DNA of 45,521 nt from Streptomyces sp. NRRL F-5727 (GTDB taxonomy: Bacteria; Actinomycetota; Actinomycetes; Streptomycetales; Streptomycetaceae). Positions 28,911 through 37,406 of the stretch are shown piece after piece (the first letter of the stretch is position 1; every line of letters begins with the position of its first letter). The stretch lies in the NCBI RefSeq assembly GCF_000719555.1, contig NZ_JOGX01000051.1:1-45521 (forward strand), given 5' to 3'. The position numbers and the translations under genes were made by a program. Below the pieces are notes generated by a model. The model saw only the letters and a program-made list of their open reading frames with translations. It made no database searches and was not told the DNA's origin.

Positions 28911-30257
28911 ATGTCCCGGTCGTCGAAGAAGAGAAGCGTCAGAGACGTGCTGGTCGCCCTGCTGATGGGGATCGCACCGCTCGTCGCGGCCCTCGGGCTG
29001 ACCGGCGCCTCGGCCGGCCCCGCGTCGGCCGCGTCACTGACCGAGGTGACCGCCTTCGGCAGCAACCCCGGAAACCTGCGGATGTACGTCTACAAGCCCG
29101 ACAGCGCTCCGGCGCGAGCGCCGGTGCTCGTGGCGGTGCACTACTGCACCGGCACGGGGCCCGCCTTCCACGCGAACACGGAGTTCGCCCGCCTGGCCGA
29201 CCAGTACGGCTTCATCGTCGTCTACCCGGACGCGAACGTCAGCGGGCAGTGCTTCGACGTCTCCTCGCCCCAGGCGCTCAGGCACGACGGGGGCAGTGAC
29301 CCCACGAGCATTGCCCAGATGGTCCGGTACACCGTGCAGAACATGAACGCCGACGCCCGCCGGGTGTACGTCACCGGCGCCTCGTCCGGCGCGATGACGA
29401 CCAACGTCCTGCTCGGCACCTACCCCGACCTGTTCAAGGCCGGTGCGGCGTTCTCGGGCGTTCCGTTCGGCTGCTTCGCCACCACCAACGGTTCCGGCTG
29501 GAACAGCGACTGCGCCACCGGCAAGATCAGCAAGACCCCGCGGGAGTGGGGCGACCTCGTCCGAAACGCCTACCCGGGGTACACCGGCCCCCGGCCGCGG
29601 ATGCAGCTGTGGCACGGCACCGAGGACGACGTGCTGCGCTACGCGAACTTCGGCGAGGAGATCAAGCAGTGGACCGATGTGCTCGGGGTGAGCCGGACCC
29701 CGGCCTCCACCGACTCCCCGGAGTCCGGCTGGACCCGCACCCGCTACGGCGCCACCGGCACGCAGGCTCCGGTCGAGGCGAACAGCTTCCAGGGCGTCGG
29801 GCACACGCTGCCCGCCCGCGGCATGGCGGCCCGGGCCATCGCCTTCTTCGGACTCGACGGCTCCGGCGGGACCACCCCGGGTCCGATCCGCGCCGACGCT
29901 TCGGGCAAGTGCCTGGACGTGCCCGCCTTCTCGCAGACCAACGGCGTCCAGACGCAGATCTGGGACTGCACCGGCCAGACGAACCAGACCTGGACCGCGA
30001 CGTCGGCCGGGCAGCTCACCGTCTACGGCGGGGCGAAGTGCCTCGACGCCACCGGGACCGCGGCCGGCGCCGCGGTCGCGATCTGGGACTGCAACGGCGG
30101 CACCAACCAGCGGTGGAACCTCAACCCCGACGGCACCGTCACCAGCGTCCGGTCGGGCCTGTGCCTCGATGTGACCGGTGCCTCCACCGCGAACGGCGCA
30201 CGGGTCGGACTGTGGGGCTGCCACGGCGGCGGCAACCAGCAGTGGCGCCTCGGCTGA
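28911..30257 (+). CDS. Secreted CE1/PHB-depolymerase-family esterase with ricin-type lectin domain
   Basis: A 448-aa extracellular enzyme. The N-terminus has basic residues, a hydrophobic core and an AxA-like cleavage region near residue 40 (GPASAA). The esterase domain (~45-320) has VLVAVHYCTG, FARLADQYGFIVVYPDA, the nucleophile motif TGASSGAMTTNVL and a catalytic-histidine candidate in FQGVGHTLP. Residues ~325-448 are a ricin B/CBM13 domain with three Q-x-W repeats (NQTW, NQRW, NQQW). Relatives are acetyl-xylan and feruloyl esterases or PHB depolymerases. Xylan is favoured by the lectin domain and the LacI-type operators, but this is inference. It ends nine bases from the convergent acyl-CoA dehydrogenase gene. 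Confidence 0.92.
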   Translation: MSRSSKKRSVRDVLVALLMGIAPLVAALGLTGASAGPASAASLTEVTAFGSNPGNLRMYVYKPDSAPARAPVLVAVHYCTGTGPAFHANTEFARLADQYGFIVVYPDANVSGQCFDVSSPQALRHDGGSDPTSIAQMVRYTVQNMNADARRVYVTGASSGAMTTNVLLGTYPDLFKAGAAFSGVPFGCFATTNGSGWNSDCATGKISKTPREWGDLVRNAYPGYTGPRPRMQLWHGTEDDVLRYANFGEEIKQWTDVLGVSRTPASTDSPESGWTRTRYGATGTQAPVEANSFQGVGHTLPARGMAARAIAFFGLDGSGGTTPGPIRADASGKCLDVPAFSQTNGVQTQIWDCTGQTNQTWTATSAGQLTVYGGAKCLDATGTAAGAAVAIWDCNGGTNQRWNLNPDGTVTSVRSGLCLDVTGASTANGARVGLWGCHGGGNQQWRLG

Positions 30258-30266
30258 CACCACCGC

Positions 30267-31445
30267 TCAGCGGCGGACGCGGGGCATGCCGAGGCCGATC
30301 CAGGAGATGATCTCGCGCTGGATCTCGTTGTTGCCGCCGCCGAAGGTGAAGATCACGGCGGAGCGGTAGCCGCGCTCGAGTTCGCCGTGGAGGACGGCGC
30401 CGGGGGAGCCTTCCTTGAGGGCGCCGGCGGCGCCGACGACCTCCATGAGGGCGGCGTAGGCGTCGCGGCGGGCCTCGGAGCCGTAGACCTTGACGGCGGA
30501 GGCGTCCTGGGGGGTGAGGGTGCCGTGGTGGACGGCGTTGACCATCTGCCAGTTGAGGAGCTTCATCGCGTCGAGGCGGGTGTGGGTGCGGGCGAGGCCG
30601 CGGCGGACCCAGGGGAGGTCGATGACCCGGCGGCCGTCGGAGAGGAGGGTGTCGGCGGCCCAGCGGCGCACGTCGTGGAGGGCGCGGATCGCCATGGTGC
30701 CGTGGGCGGCGAGGGTGACGCGCTCGTGGTTGAGCTGGTTGGTGATGAGCCGCCACCCCTTGTTCTCCTCGCCGACCCGGCGCGAGACGGGGACGCGGAC
30801 GTCGTCGTAGTAGCTGGCGGTGGTGTCGTGCGAGGCGAGGGTGTTGATCACCGTGCACGAGTAGCCGGGGTCGGTGGTCGGCACCAGGAGCATGGTGATG
30901 CCCTTGTGCGGGGCCGCGTCCGGGTCGGTGCGGACCGCGAGCCAGACCCAGTCGGCGGTGTCGCCGTTGGTCGTCCAGATCTTCTGCCCGTTGACGACGT
31001 ACGTGTCCCCCTCGCGCACCGCGCGGGTCTTCAGGGCCGCGAGGTCGGTGCCGGCGTCGGGCTCGCTGTAGCCGATGGCGAAGTCGATCTCGCCGGAGAG
31101 GACGCGGGGCAGGAAGTACGCCTTCTGCTCGTCGGTGCCGAACTGCATGATCGTCGGTCCGACCGTGTTCAGCGCCATGAGCGGCAGCGGGACGCCCGCC
31201 TGCGCGGCCTCGTCGAAGAAGATGAACTGCTCCATCGGCGTGAGGCCGCGCCCGCCGTACTCGGTGGGCCAGCCGACGCCGAGCCAGCCGTCCGCGCCGA
31301 GGCGGCGGATCGTCTCGCGGTAGAAGCGCTTCTGGGCCGCCGGGTCCCCGTACCGGCTGTGCACGTCCTCGGGGACGAGCTCCGCGAAGTAGGCCCGCAG
31401 CTCGGCGCGCAGGCGGTTCTGTTCCGGCGTGTACTGCAGGTGCAT
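30267..31445 (-). CDS. Acyl-CoA dehydrogenase
   Basis: A 392-aa FAD enzyme that introduces a trans double bond into an acyl-CoA. Marks are FAIGYSEPDAGTDLAALKTR, VVNGQKIWTTNGDTADWVWL, the C-terminal GGGNNEIQREIISWIGLGMP and a helical C-terminal half. It looks like the actinobacterial FadE branch used on steroid side chains or branched acyl groups and less like the short-chain enzymes. The ATG has GGGAGG six bases upstream. A KstR-like operator lies 52 bases before the start, which supports lipid or steroid catabolism under TetR-family control. No other catabolic gene is adjacent. Confidence 0.92.
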   Translation of the reverse strand: MHLQYTPEQNRLRAELRAYFAELVPEDVHSRYGDPAAQKRFYRETIRRLGADGWLGVGWPTEYGGRGLTPMEQFIFFDEAAQAGVPLPLMALNTVGPTIMQFGTDEQKAYFLPRVLSGEIDFAIGYSEPDAGTDLAALKTRAVREGDTYVVNGQKIWTTNGDTADWVWLAVRTDPDAAPHKGITMLLVPTTDPGYSCTVINTLASHDTTASYYDDVRVPVSRRVGEENKGWRLITNQLNHERVTLAAHGTMAIRALHDVRRWAADTLLSDGRRVIDLPWVRRGLARTHTRLDAMKLLNWQMVNAVHHGTLTPQDASAVKVYGSEARRDAYAALMEVVGAAGALKEGSPGAVLHGELERGYRSAVIFTFGGGNNEIQREIISWIGLGMPRVRR

Positions 31446-31496
31446 CCCGGCCTCCCGTGGCGGCTCCGTCGTCCCTGGGCACGACGGCCGTCACGG

Positions 31497-31510
31497 TAGA
31501 ACGTGTTTCA
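31497..31510. promoter_or_regulatory. KstR-like operator TAGAACGTGTTTCA
   Basis: It matches the pattern TnnAACnnGTTnnA at every fixed position. KstR is the TetR-family repressor of steroid degradation in mycobacteria and rhodococci. The site is 52 bases upstream of the acyl-CoA dehydrogenase ATG, where a repressor would block transcription. Confidence 0.6.
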
Positions 31511-31556
31511 CAAATGTGGAAGGCCCGGGGCGCGGCGCGTGCCGGCCCGGGCCCCG

Positions 31557-31574
31557 GGGTACGCGCGCGTGCCC
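31557..31574. terminator. Hairpin GGGTACGCGCGCGTGCCC
   Basis: An 18-base inverted repeat with one T-G wobble, about 26 bases after the stop of the small leftward gene at 31600. The position suits a terminator for that gene. It shares the ACGCGCGCGT core of the other intergenic palindromes. Confidence 0.5.
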
Positions 31575-31599
31575 GGGCCGGGGGCGCGCGGCTCGGACC

Positions 31600-31800
31600 T
31601 TACGGAAGGAGTTCGTCCAGGGATGCGCGGCCCTTCTCCGCCATCCGGCGCTCGGCCCAGGCCAGGGTCTTCGGCGTCACGTCCCGGCCGGAGGCGAGCA
31701 CCAGGTCCTCCGCCGTGAACTCGCCCTCGGAACCGGCGTGCAGCAGCCGGTCGGGCGTCGGTACGTCCCCCCGGGACTTCTCGTCGGGCTCAGCGTTCAT
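31600..31800 (-). CDS. Small protein of unknown function (66 aa)
   Basis: A 66-residue acidic protein (MNAEPDEKSRGDVPTPDRLL at the start, ending GRASLDELLP). The ATG at 31800 has an excellent GGAGGA six bases upstream, which fixes the start. Composition is ordinary for a soluble helical protein, with EGEFTAEDLVLASGRDVTPK in the centre. I do not recognise the family. The reading frame is open upstream through a SARP-like stretch without a stop, so a longer fused product is possible; the strong Shine-Dalgarno sequence argues for separate translation. Confidence 0.7.
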   Translation of the reverse strand: MNAEPDEKSRGDVPTPDRLLHAGSEGEFTAEDLVLASGRDVTPKTLAWAERRMAEKGRASLDELLP

Positions 31801-32487
31801 GCCGTCTCCTCCATGCTTCTGCGGGTGGGTCCCGGCACTCGCCATTCTCGTGTCCGCTCCGCCGCCCCGCATCCGGGCGCCCCGCGCGGGCCCGGGATCC
31901 GCCGTCCGCCGCAGCAGGGCGGCCGCCTCCACGACCGCGAGCGCCGCGCCCGCCGCGTACTCCCCGTCGTACGCCTCCGGGGTGAGCGCGGCCCGCAGCA
32001 CGGCCTCCGCGCGGCGCCGGATCAGGGTCTCCGTCTGCGGGGTGTACGGGCGGAAGCCCCCGCCCCGGCCCCCGCCGGCGTGGGCGTCGTACGCGCCGAG
32101 GAGCCGGGCCCCGGTGCGGGCGTCGCCGCTCCGGCCGCGCCCGCCGAGCGCCCACGCGCCCGTCGCGAACTGGGCGACCAGCAGGTACGGCGCCACCAGC
32201 CGCGCCAGCGTCTCCAGGTCGTCGACCGCGCGGGCGAGCCGCTCCAGGGCCCGTCCGTACCCGCCGTCCATGCAGTCCACCCAGGCCCGCATGCCGCCGA
32301 CGCCCTCGGGGCCCGGGGCGCCCCCGGCCCACACCTGGCCGGCGAGGGCGGCCACCGGGACGGGCCGGCCCCCGGCGGCGGCGAGCGCGGCGAAGAGGGC
32401 GGCGAGGCGGGCGCCGCGCACCGGGCCCTCCGTGCCGTCGGCGTGCGGGGCACGGCCGGGACCGAGGACGCGGTAACGAGGCTGCAC
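31801..32487 (-). pseudogene. Decayed SARP/AfsR-like regulator gene
   Basis: From a GTG at 32485-32487 the frame begins VQPRYRVLGPGRAP and continues to ARLAALFAALAAAGGRPVPVAALAGQVW, as in the OmpR-like DNA-binding domain of SARP regulators. It then jumps to text typical of the helical tail of such proteins (GDARTGARLLGAYDAHA, then RRRAEAVLRAALTPEAYDG). The trans-activation domain and any ATPase domain are missing, so an internal deletion is likely. It has no stop of its own and runs in frame into the small downstream gene. It may be a pseudogene, or a shortened regulator fused to that protein (295 aa in total). Confidence 0.45.
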
Positions 32488-32639
32488 CGCCCCATTCTGC
32501 CCCGGCCGCCCGGCCCGCCCCGGCGTCGCTCCGGGGTCGGTACGGGCCGGTACGGGGGCCGCGCCGGCCGACGGCGTGCGGGCGCCACGCCGTGTCGCAG
32601 CCATGGCGTCCGCGGGGCGCGGGTTCGACAATGGGGAGG

Positions 32640-34721
32640 ATGACCGACGACGATCCGCGAGGGCGCACGGGCGGGATCGGGCCCGCCGAGTGGCTCGCCA
32701 TGAACCGGACCGGCAGCTTCGACTGGGACCTCGACACGGGCACCATCGATGTCGACGCGTCCGGGCTGCTGGTCTTCGGCATGTCCCCGGAGGGTTTCGA
32801 CGGGCGGCCGGAGACCCTGGTGGCGCGGCTCGACCCGGCGGAGCGGACGCGTCTGGACCGGGTGGTGCGGGCCGCGGTGACCGGCGGTGACACCTCGTAC
32901 AGCGCCCACTTCCCGATCCCGCAGGACGACGGGACACCCCATTGGACGCATGTGCTGGCGCGGATCCTGCGGGACGGAGACGGGTGGGCGCACCGGATCG
33001 TGGGGGCGGTGCGGGACACCACGGCGGAGGTGTCGCACGCGGCCTTCGTGCAGCAGCTGGAGAAGCGCCGCGAGATGCAGACGAGCATCGTCGAGCGGAC
33101 CACGCACGCGCTGTCGCGGGCGGTGACGGTGGACGACGTGACGGCCGCGCTCACGGGGCCGGGCGGCCTGGCCCGGCTGGGCGCGGACGGGCTGGCGCTG
33201 GGGCTGGTCGAGAACGGTTCGCTGAACGTGATCGCGCTGAGCGGCGACTCCCTGGAGGTGCTGGACGGGCTGCGGCTGCGGCGGCTCGACGACGGGCTGC
33301 CGCTGGCGGACGCGGTGCTGAGCGGCCGGCCTCGGTTCGTGTCCTCGTTCGCCTCGCTGGGGCGGGACTTCCCGGAGCTGGCCCCGTATCTGGGCCGGCT
33401 GCCGTTCCAGGCGGCCTGCTATCTGCCGCTGGTGGCGCAGGCGCGTTCGCTGGGCGGGATGGCGCTGTTCTACCGGGGGCGTACGGCGTTCACGGCCGAC
33501 GAGCGGAACCTGGCCCTCGGACTCGCGGCGATCGTCGCCCAGTCGCTCCAGCGGGCGATCCTCTTCGACGAGGAGCGGGAACTGGCCACCGGCCTCCAGG
33601 AGACGATGCTGCCGCGCCGGATCCCGGAGATCTCCGGCGGGGAGATCGCGGTCCGGTACCACGCGGCGTGGAGCGGCCGGCAGGTCGGCGGCGACTGGTA
33701 CGACGTGATCGCGCTGCCGCGCGGCCGGGTGGGCATCGTCGTCGGCGACGTGCAGGGCCACGACACCCACGCGGCGGCGATCATGGGCCAGTTGCGGATC
33801 GCGCTGCGGGCGTACGCGGGCGAGGGCCACGCCCCGTCCACGGTGCTCGCCCGGGCCTCCCGCTTCCTCGCGGAGCTGGACACCAACCGCTTCGCGACCT
33901 GCACCTACGCGCAGGTGGACCTGGCGAGCGGGACCGTGCGGGCGGTGCGGGCCGGGCATCTGGGGCCGCTGATCCGGCACACCGACGGGCGGGTGGGACA
34001 GCCGAAGCTGCGCGGCGGGATGCCGCTCGGACTCGCCACCGTGTTCGGCGAGGAGGAGTTCCCGGAGACCCGGCTCGACCTGGTGCCGGGAGAGACGCTG
34101 GTGCTGTGCACGGACGGTCTGGTGGAGCAGCCCGGCACCGACATCGAGGCGGGGCTGGCGGCCCTGTCGGAGGCGGTGAGCAGCGGGCCTCCGCAGGCGG
34201 AGGCGCTGGCCGACCACCTGTCGGAGCGGCTGTGGGAGCGGTGGGGGTCGGGAGACGACGTGGCGCTGCTGGTGCTGCGGCGGAGTCCGGACCCGGGGAC
34301 GCCGCGGGCGCCGCGCATCCACCAGTACATCCACCAGGCCGATCCGCAGGGGCTCTCGGACGCGCGGGCGGCCGTGGGCCAGGCGCTGCGGGACTGGGGG
34401 ATGCCGGAACTCGCCGACGACGCGGAGCTGTTGACGGGCGAGCTGCTGGTCAACGTGCTGCTGCACACCGAGGGCGGGGCGGTGCTCACCCTGGAGGTGC
34501 TGCCGGAGCCGGTGCGGCGGGTGCGGCTGTCGGTGCAGGACCGGTCGAGCGCCTGGCCCCGCCGGCGTACGCCGGGCGAGGCGGCGACGTCGGGCCGGGG
34601 GCTGCTCCTGATGGACGCGCTGGCCTCCCGCTGGGGGGTGGAGCCGCGCGGCGAGGGCAAGGCGGTGTGGTGCGAGATCGGTCCGGCGCCGGTGGGCGCG
34701 GACGCGTCGGGCGGCGGCTGA
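32640..34721 (+). CDS. PAS-GAF-PP2C phosphatase with C-terminal ATPase domain
   Basis: A 693-aa multi-domain signalling protein. Approximate domains are PAS-like ~14-115 (GSFDWDLDTGTIDVDASGLL), GAF ~130-295, SpoIIE/PP2C phosphatase ~320-535 and an HATPase_c anti-sigma-like kinase ~560-685. Phosphatase metal sites appear in VGGDWYDVIALP, VGDVQGHD, LCTDGLVEQPG and GDDVALLVLR. The ATPase part has ELLTGELLVNVLLHTEG and GRGLLLMDALASRWGV. Such proteins act on anti-sigma antagonists in stress sigma-factor switches; the partner is not in the window. The ATG at 32640 directly follows GGGGAGG, an unusually short spacing, and an alternative ATG is at 32631. Confidence 0.9.
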   Translation: MTDDDPRGRTGGIGPAEWLAMNRTGSFDWDLDTGTIDVDASGLLVFGMSPEGFDGRPETLVARLDPAERTRLDRVVRAAVTGGDTSYSAHFPIPQDDGTPHWTHVLARILRDGDGWAHRIVGAVRDTTAEVSHAAFVQQLEKRREMQTSIVERTTHALSRAVTVDDVTAALTGPGGLARLGADGLALGLVENGSLNVIALSGDSLEVLDGLRLRRLDDGLPLADAVLSGRPRFVSSFASLGRDFPELAPYLGRLPFQAACYLPLVAQARSLGGMALFYRGRTAFTADERNLALGLAAIVAQSLQRAILFDEERELATGLQETMLPRRIPEISGGEIAVRYHAAWSGRQVGGDWYDVIALPRGRVGIVVGDVQGHDTHAAAIMGQLRIALRAYAGEGHAPSTVLARASRFLAELDTNRFATCTYAQVDLASGTVRAVRAGHLGPLIRHTDGRVGQPKLRGGMPLGLATVFGEEEFPETRLDLVPGETLVLCTDGLVEQPGTDIEAGLAALSEAVSSGPPQAEALADHLSERLWERWGSGDDVALLVLRRSPDPGTPRAPRIHQYIHQADPQGLSDARAAVGQALRDWGMPELADDAELLTGELLVNVLLHTEGGAVLTLEVLPEPVRRVRLSVQDRSSAWPRRRTPGEAATSGRGLLLMDALASRWGVEPRGEGKAVWCEIGPAPVGADASGGG

Positions 34722-34731
34722 GGAGCCGGTC

Positions 34732-35760
34732 ATGGATCCTGTGGCGGCGTTGAACCGGATCGCGTTCCTGCTGGAGCGCGGCGGCGGCCCGGCCTATCGG
34801 GCGCGGGCGTTCCGGACGGCCGCGGCGGCGGTGGAGGCCCTGCCGGCGGGCGAGGCGGAGCGGCGGGCGGCGGCGGGCACGCTGGAGTCCCTGAAGGGGG
34901 TGGGCCCGAAGACGGCGGGGGTGGTGCGGGAGGCGCTGGAGGGCCGGGTGCCGGACTATCTGGCCGGCCTGGAGGAGAAGCTGGCGGAGTCGCTGGAGGT
35001 GGAGCCGGCCGAGCCGGGCGGGGGGCGGGAGCTGCGGGCGGCGCTGCGCGGCGACTGTCACCTCCACTCGGACTGGTCGGACGGCGGGGCGTCGATCGAG
35101 GCGATGGGCCGGGCCGCGATCGAACTGGGGCACGACTGGGCGGTGCTGACGGACCATTCGCCGCGGCTGACCGTGGCCCGGGGCCTGTCGCCCGAGCGGC
35201 TGCGGGAGCAACTGGACGTGGTGGCCGCGCTGAACGAGCGGTGGGCGCCCTTCCGGCTGCTCACCGGCATCGAGTGCGACATCCTCGACGACGGCTCGCT
35301 CGACCAGGAGCCCGAACTCCTCGACCGGCTCGACCTGGTGGTGGGGTCGGTCCACTCGAAGCTGCGGATGGACGCGCGGGCGATGACCCGGCGGATGGAG
35401 ACCGCGGTGCGGAACCCGCTGATGGACGTGCTCGGCCACTGCACCGGCCGGCTCGTCGCGGGCGGGCGGCTGCGGCCCGCGTCGGAGTTCGACGCGGAGC
35501 GGGTGTTCGCGGCGTGCGCGGAGGCGGGCACGGCGGTGGAGATCAACAGCCGTCCGGAACGGCTCGACCCGCCGCGGCGGCTGCTGCGGCTCGCCGTGGA
35601 GACGGGGGCGTACCTGGCGGTCGACACGGACGCGCACGCACCGGGCCAGCTGGCCTGGCAGATCCTCGGCTGCGCGCGGGCGGAGGAGTGCGGCGTCCCC
35701 GCCGGGCGCGTGATCAACACGTGGGACGCGGACCGGCTGCTGGCGTGGACGCGGGAGTAG
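34732..35760 (+). CDS. PHP-domain phosphoesterase with PolX-type N-terminal HhH domain
   Basis: A 342-aa protein. Residues ~1-85 resemble the 8-kDa helix-hairpin-helix domain of family X DNA polymerases (LNRIAFLLERGG, AYRARAFRTAAAAVEALP, LKGVGPKTAGVVREAL). Residues ~100-340 are a PHP metal-dependent phosphoesterase with CHLHSDWSDGG, LTDHS, GIECDIL, VGSVHSK and VDTDAHAP holding metal ligands. The polymerase palm and fingers found between these in bacterial PolX are missing. It may retain DNA binding and 3'-phosphate or exonuclease activity in repair, by inference. It begins 10 bases after the phosphatase gene, with GGAG upstream, so it is probably co-transcribed. Confidence 0.88.
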   Translation: MDPVAALNRIAFLLERGGGPAYRARAFRTAAAAVEALPAGEAERRAAAGTLESLKGVGPKTAGVVREALEGRVPDYLAGLEEKLAESLEVEPAEPGGGRELRAALRGDCHLHSDWSDGGASIEAMGRAAIELGHDWAVLTDHSPRLTVARGLSPERLREQLDVVAALNERWAPFRLLTGIECDILDDGSLDQEPELLDRLDLVVGSVHSKLRMDARAMTRRMETAVRNPLMDVLGHCTGRLVAGGRLRPASEFDAERVFAACAEAGTAVEINSRPERLDPPRRLLRLAVETGAYLAVDTDAHAPGQLAWQILGCARAEECGVPAGRVINTWDADRLLAWTRE

Positions 35761-35782
35761 GACGGACCGCGGTTCTTTCCGG

Positions 35783-35900
35783 GGTTCGGTCCCCAGGGCT
35801 CTGGTTCGGGCCCCAGGGCGCTGGTTCGGGCGCGGGGCTCGGGGCCAGGCGCGGGGCCTCGGGGCCAGGCGCGGGGCTCTGGGTCAGGCGCGCTGACGGG
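35783..35900. repeat. Short GC-rich tandem repeats between convergent genes
   Basis: Two 20-bp units, GGTTCGGTCCCCAGGGCTCT at 35783 and GGTTCGGGCCCCAGGGCGCT at 35803, and a partial third at 35823. They are followed by about three copies of a GCGCGGGGCTCGGGGCCAG-like unit and two copies of CAGGCGCGCTG. The array fills the gap between the PHP gene and gabD, which face each other. It may act as a terminator region for both. Confidence 0.85.
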
Positions 35901-35902
35901 GC

Positions 35903-37300
35903 TCAGGCGCGCTGCCAGACCGTCGTGGCGTTGCAGAACTCCTTGATGCCGTGGCCGGACAGCTCGCGCCCGTAGCCCGAGCGCTTGACGCCGCCGAAGG
36001 GGAGCGCCGGGTGGGAGGCGGTCATGCCGTTGACGAAGACGCCGCCGGCCTGGAGGTCGCGGACGAAGAAGTCGACGTCCTCGTCCCGGCGGGTCCACAC
36101 GTTCGAGCTGAGCCCGAACGGCGAGTCGTTGGCGACCGCCACCGCCTCCTCCGCGTCCCGGACCGCGTAGACGGTCGCCACGGGGCCGAAGGTCTCCTCC
36201 TGGTGGATCCGCATCTCGGGGGTGATGCCGGTGAGGACGGTGGGCCGGTAGTACCAGCCGCGGGCCAGCTCCGGCTCCTCGGGACGGTGGCCGCCGCACA
36301 GCGCGGTGGCGCCGAGCCGGACGGCGTCGTCGACGAGTTCCTCCAGGTCGGCGCGGCCCTTCTCGGTGGCGAGGGGTCCGACGTCGGTGGACTCGTCGAG
36401 GGGGTCGCCGACGGTGAGGGCGTTCATGGCCGCGGTGAACCGCTCGGTGAAGTCCTCGTACACGTCCTCGTGGACGATGAACCGCTTGGCGGCGATGCAG
36501 GACTGGCCGTTGTTCTGCACGCGCGCGGTGACGGCGGTCTTCACGGCCCGGACGATGTCCGCGGAGGGCATCACGATGTACGGGTCGCTGCCGCCGAGCT
36601 CCAGGACGGTCTTCTTGACGACGTCGCCGGCGACGGAGGCGACGGCCCGGCCGGCCGGTTCGCTGCCGGTGAGCGTGGCGGCGGCGACCCGGGGGTCGCG
36701 GAGCACCGCCTCGACGTCGCCGGAGCCGATCAGCAGGGTCTGGAAGCAGCCGTCGGGGTAGCCGGCGCGGCGGAACAGGTCGCCGAGGTAGAGCGCGGTC
36801 CTGGGCACGTTGGAGGCGTGCTTGAGGAGTCCGGTGTTGCCGGCCATGAGGGCGGGCGCGGCGAAGCGGATCACCTGCCAGAGGGGGAAGTTCCACGGCA
36901 TCACGGCGAGGACCGGGCCGAGCGGCCGGTAGTGGACGCGGGCGCGGTCGGCGCCCGAGTCCCGGACGTCGCTCTCGGCCGGGTGCTCGTCGGCGAGCAG
37001 TTCCTCGGCGTGCTTGGCGTACCAGCGCATGGCCTTGGCGCACTTGCCGGCCTCGGCACGGGAGGCGGTGAGGGGCTTGCCCATCTCCAGCGTCATGGTG
37101 CGGGCGATGTCCTCGGCGTCCTCGTCGAGGAGGGTGGCGGCGGCGCGCAGCAGACGGGCCCGCTCGGCGAACGGCGTGGTGCGCCAGTGGCGGAACGCCT
37201 CGTGGGCGGCGGCGATGCGCCGCTCCACCTCGTCCGGCCCGTGCGCGTCGTAGGTGCGCAGCGTCTCGCCGGTGGCGGGGTTCACGGTGGCGATGGCCAT
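35903..37300 (-). CDS. gabD: NADP-dependent succinate-semialdehyde dehydrogenase
   Basis: A 465-aa aldehyde dehydrogenase. It has the ALDH catalytic cysteine in NNGQSCIAAKRFIV and the glutamate in KKTVLELGGSDPYIV. It also shows VMPWNFPLWQVIRFAAPALMAGN and EETFGPVATVYAV. Together with the C-terminal PFGGVKRSGYGRELSGHGIKEFCN this matches the GabD branch, which oxidises succinate semialdehyde to succinate, usually with NADP, in GABA degradation. The ATG has GGAGGAGAAGG about three bases upstream. No GABA transaminase is nearby, so the exact aldehyde is inferred. Confidence 0.9.
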   Translation of the reverse strand: MAIATVNPATGETLRTYDAHGPDEVERRIAAAHEAFRHWRTTPFAERARLLRAAATLLDEDAEDIARTMTLEMGKPLTASRAEAGKCAKAMRWYAKHAEELLADEHPAESDVRDSGADRARVHYRPLGPVLAVMPWNFPLWQVIRFAAPALMAGNTGLLKHASNVPRTALYLGDLFRRAGYPDGCFQTLLIGSGDVEAVLRDPRVAAATLTGSEPAGRAVASVAGDVVKKTVLELGGSDPYIVMPSADIVRAVKTAVTARVQNNGQSCIAAKRFIVHEDVYEDFTERFTAAMNALTVGDPLDESTDVGPLATEKGRADLEELVDDAVRLGATALCGGHRPEEPELARGWYYRPTVLTGITPEMRIHQEETFGPVATVYAVRDAEEAVAVANDSPFGLSSNVWTRRDEDVDFFVRDLQAGGVFVNGMTASHPALPFGGVKRSGYGRELSGHGIKEFCNATTVWQRA

Positions 37301-37378
37301 GGCCTTCTCCTCCTGCGTCGGCCCCCACCGGAAACCTCCCGCTTCCGGCGCCGTGGCGCAAGGGGGGCGGGTGCGGTG

Positions 37379-37406
37379 GGGTGACGCACGCGCGCGTGGG
37401 TCACCC
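37379..37406. terminator. Long hairpin over the ThuA-like stop codon
   Basis: GGGTGAC-like and GTCACC arms flank a CACGCGCGCGTG core. Bases 37379-37406 pair end to end with one G-G mismatch on each side of the core. The structure overlaps the stop of the leftward ThuA-like gene and lies before gabD, so it probably ends the first transcript. Confidence 0.6.
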
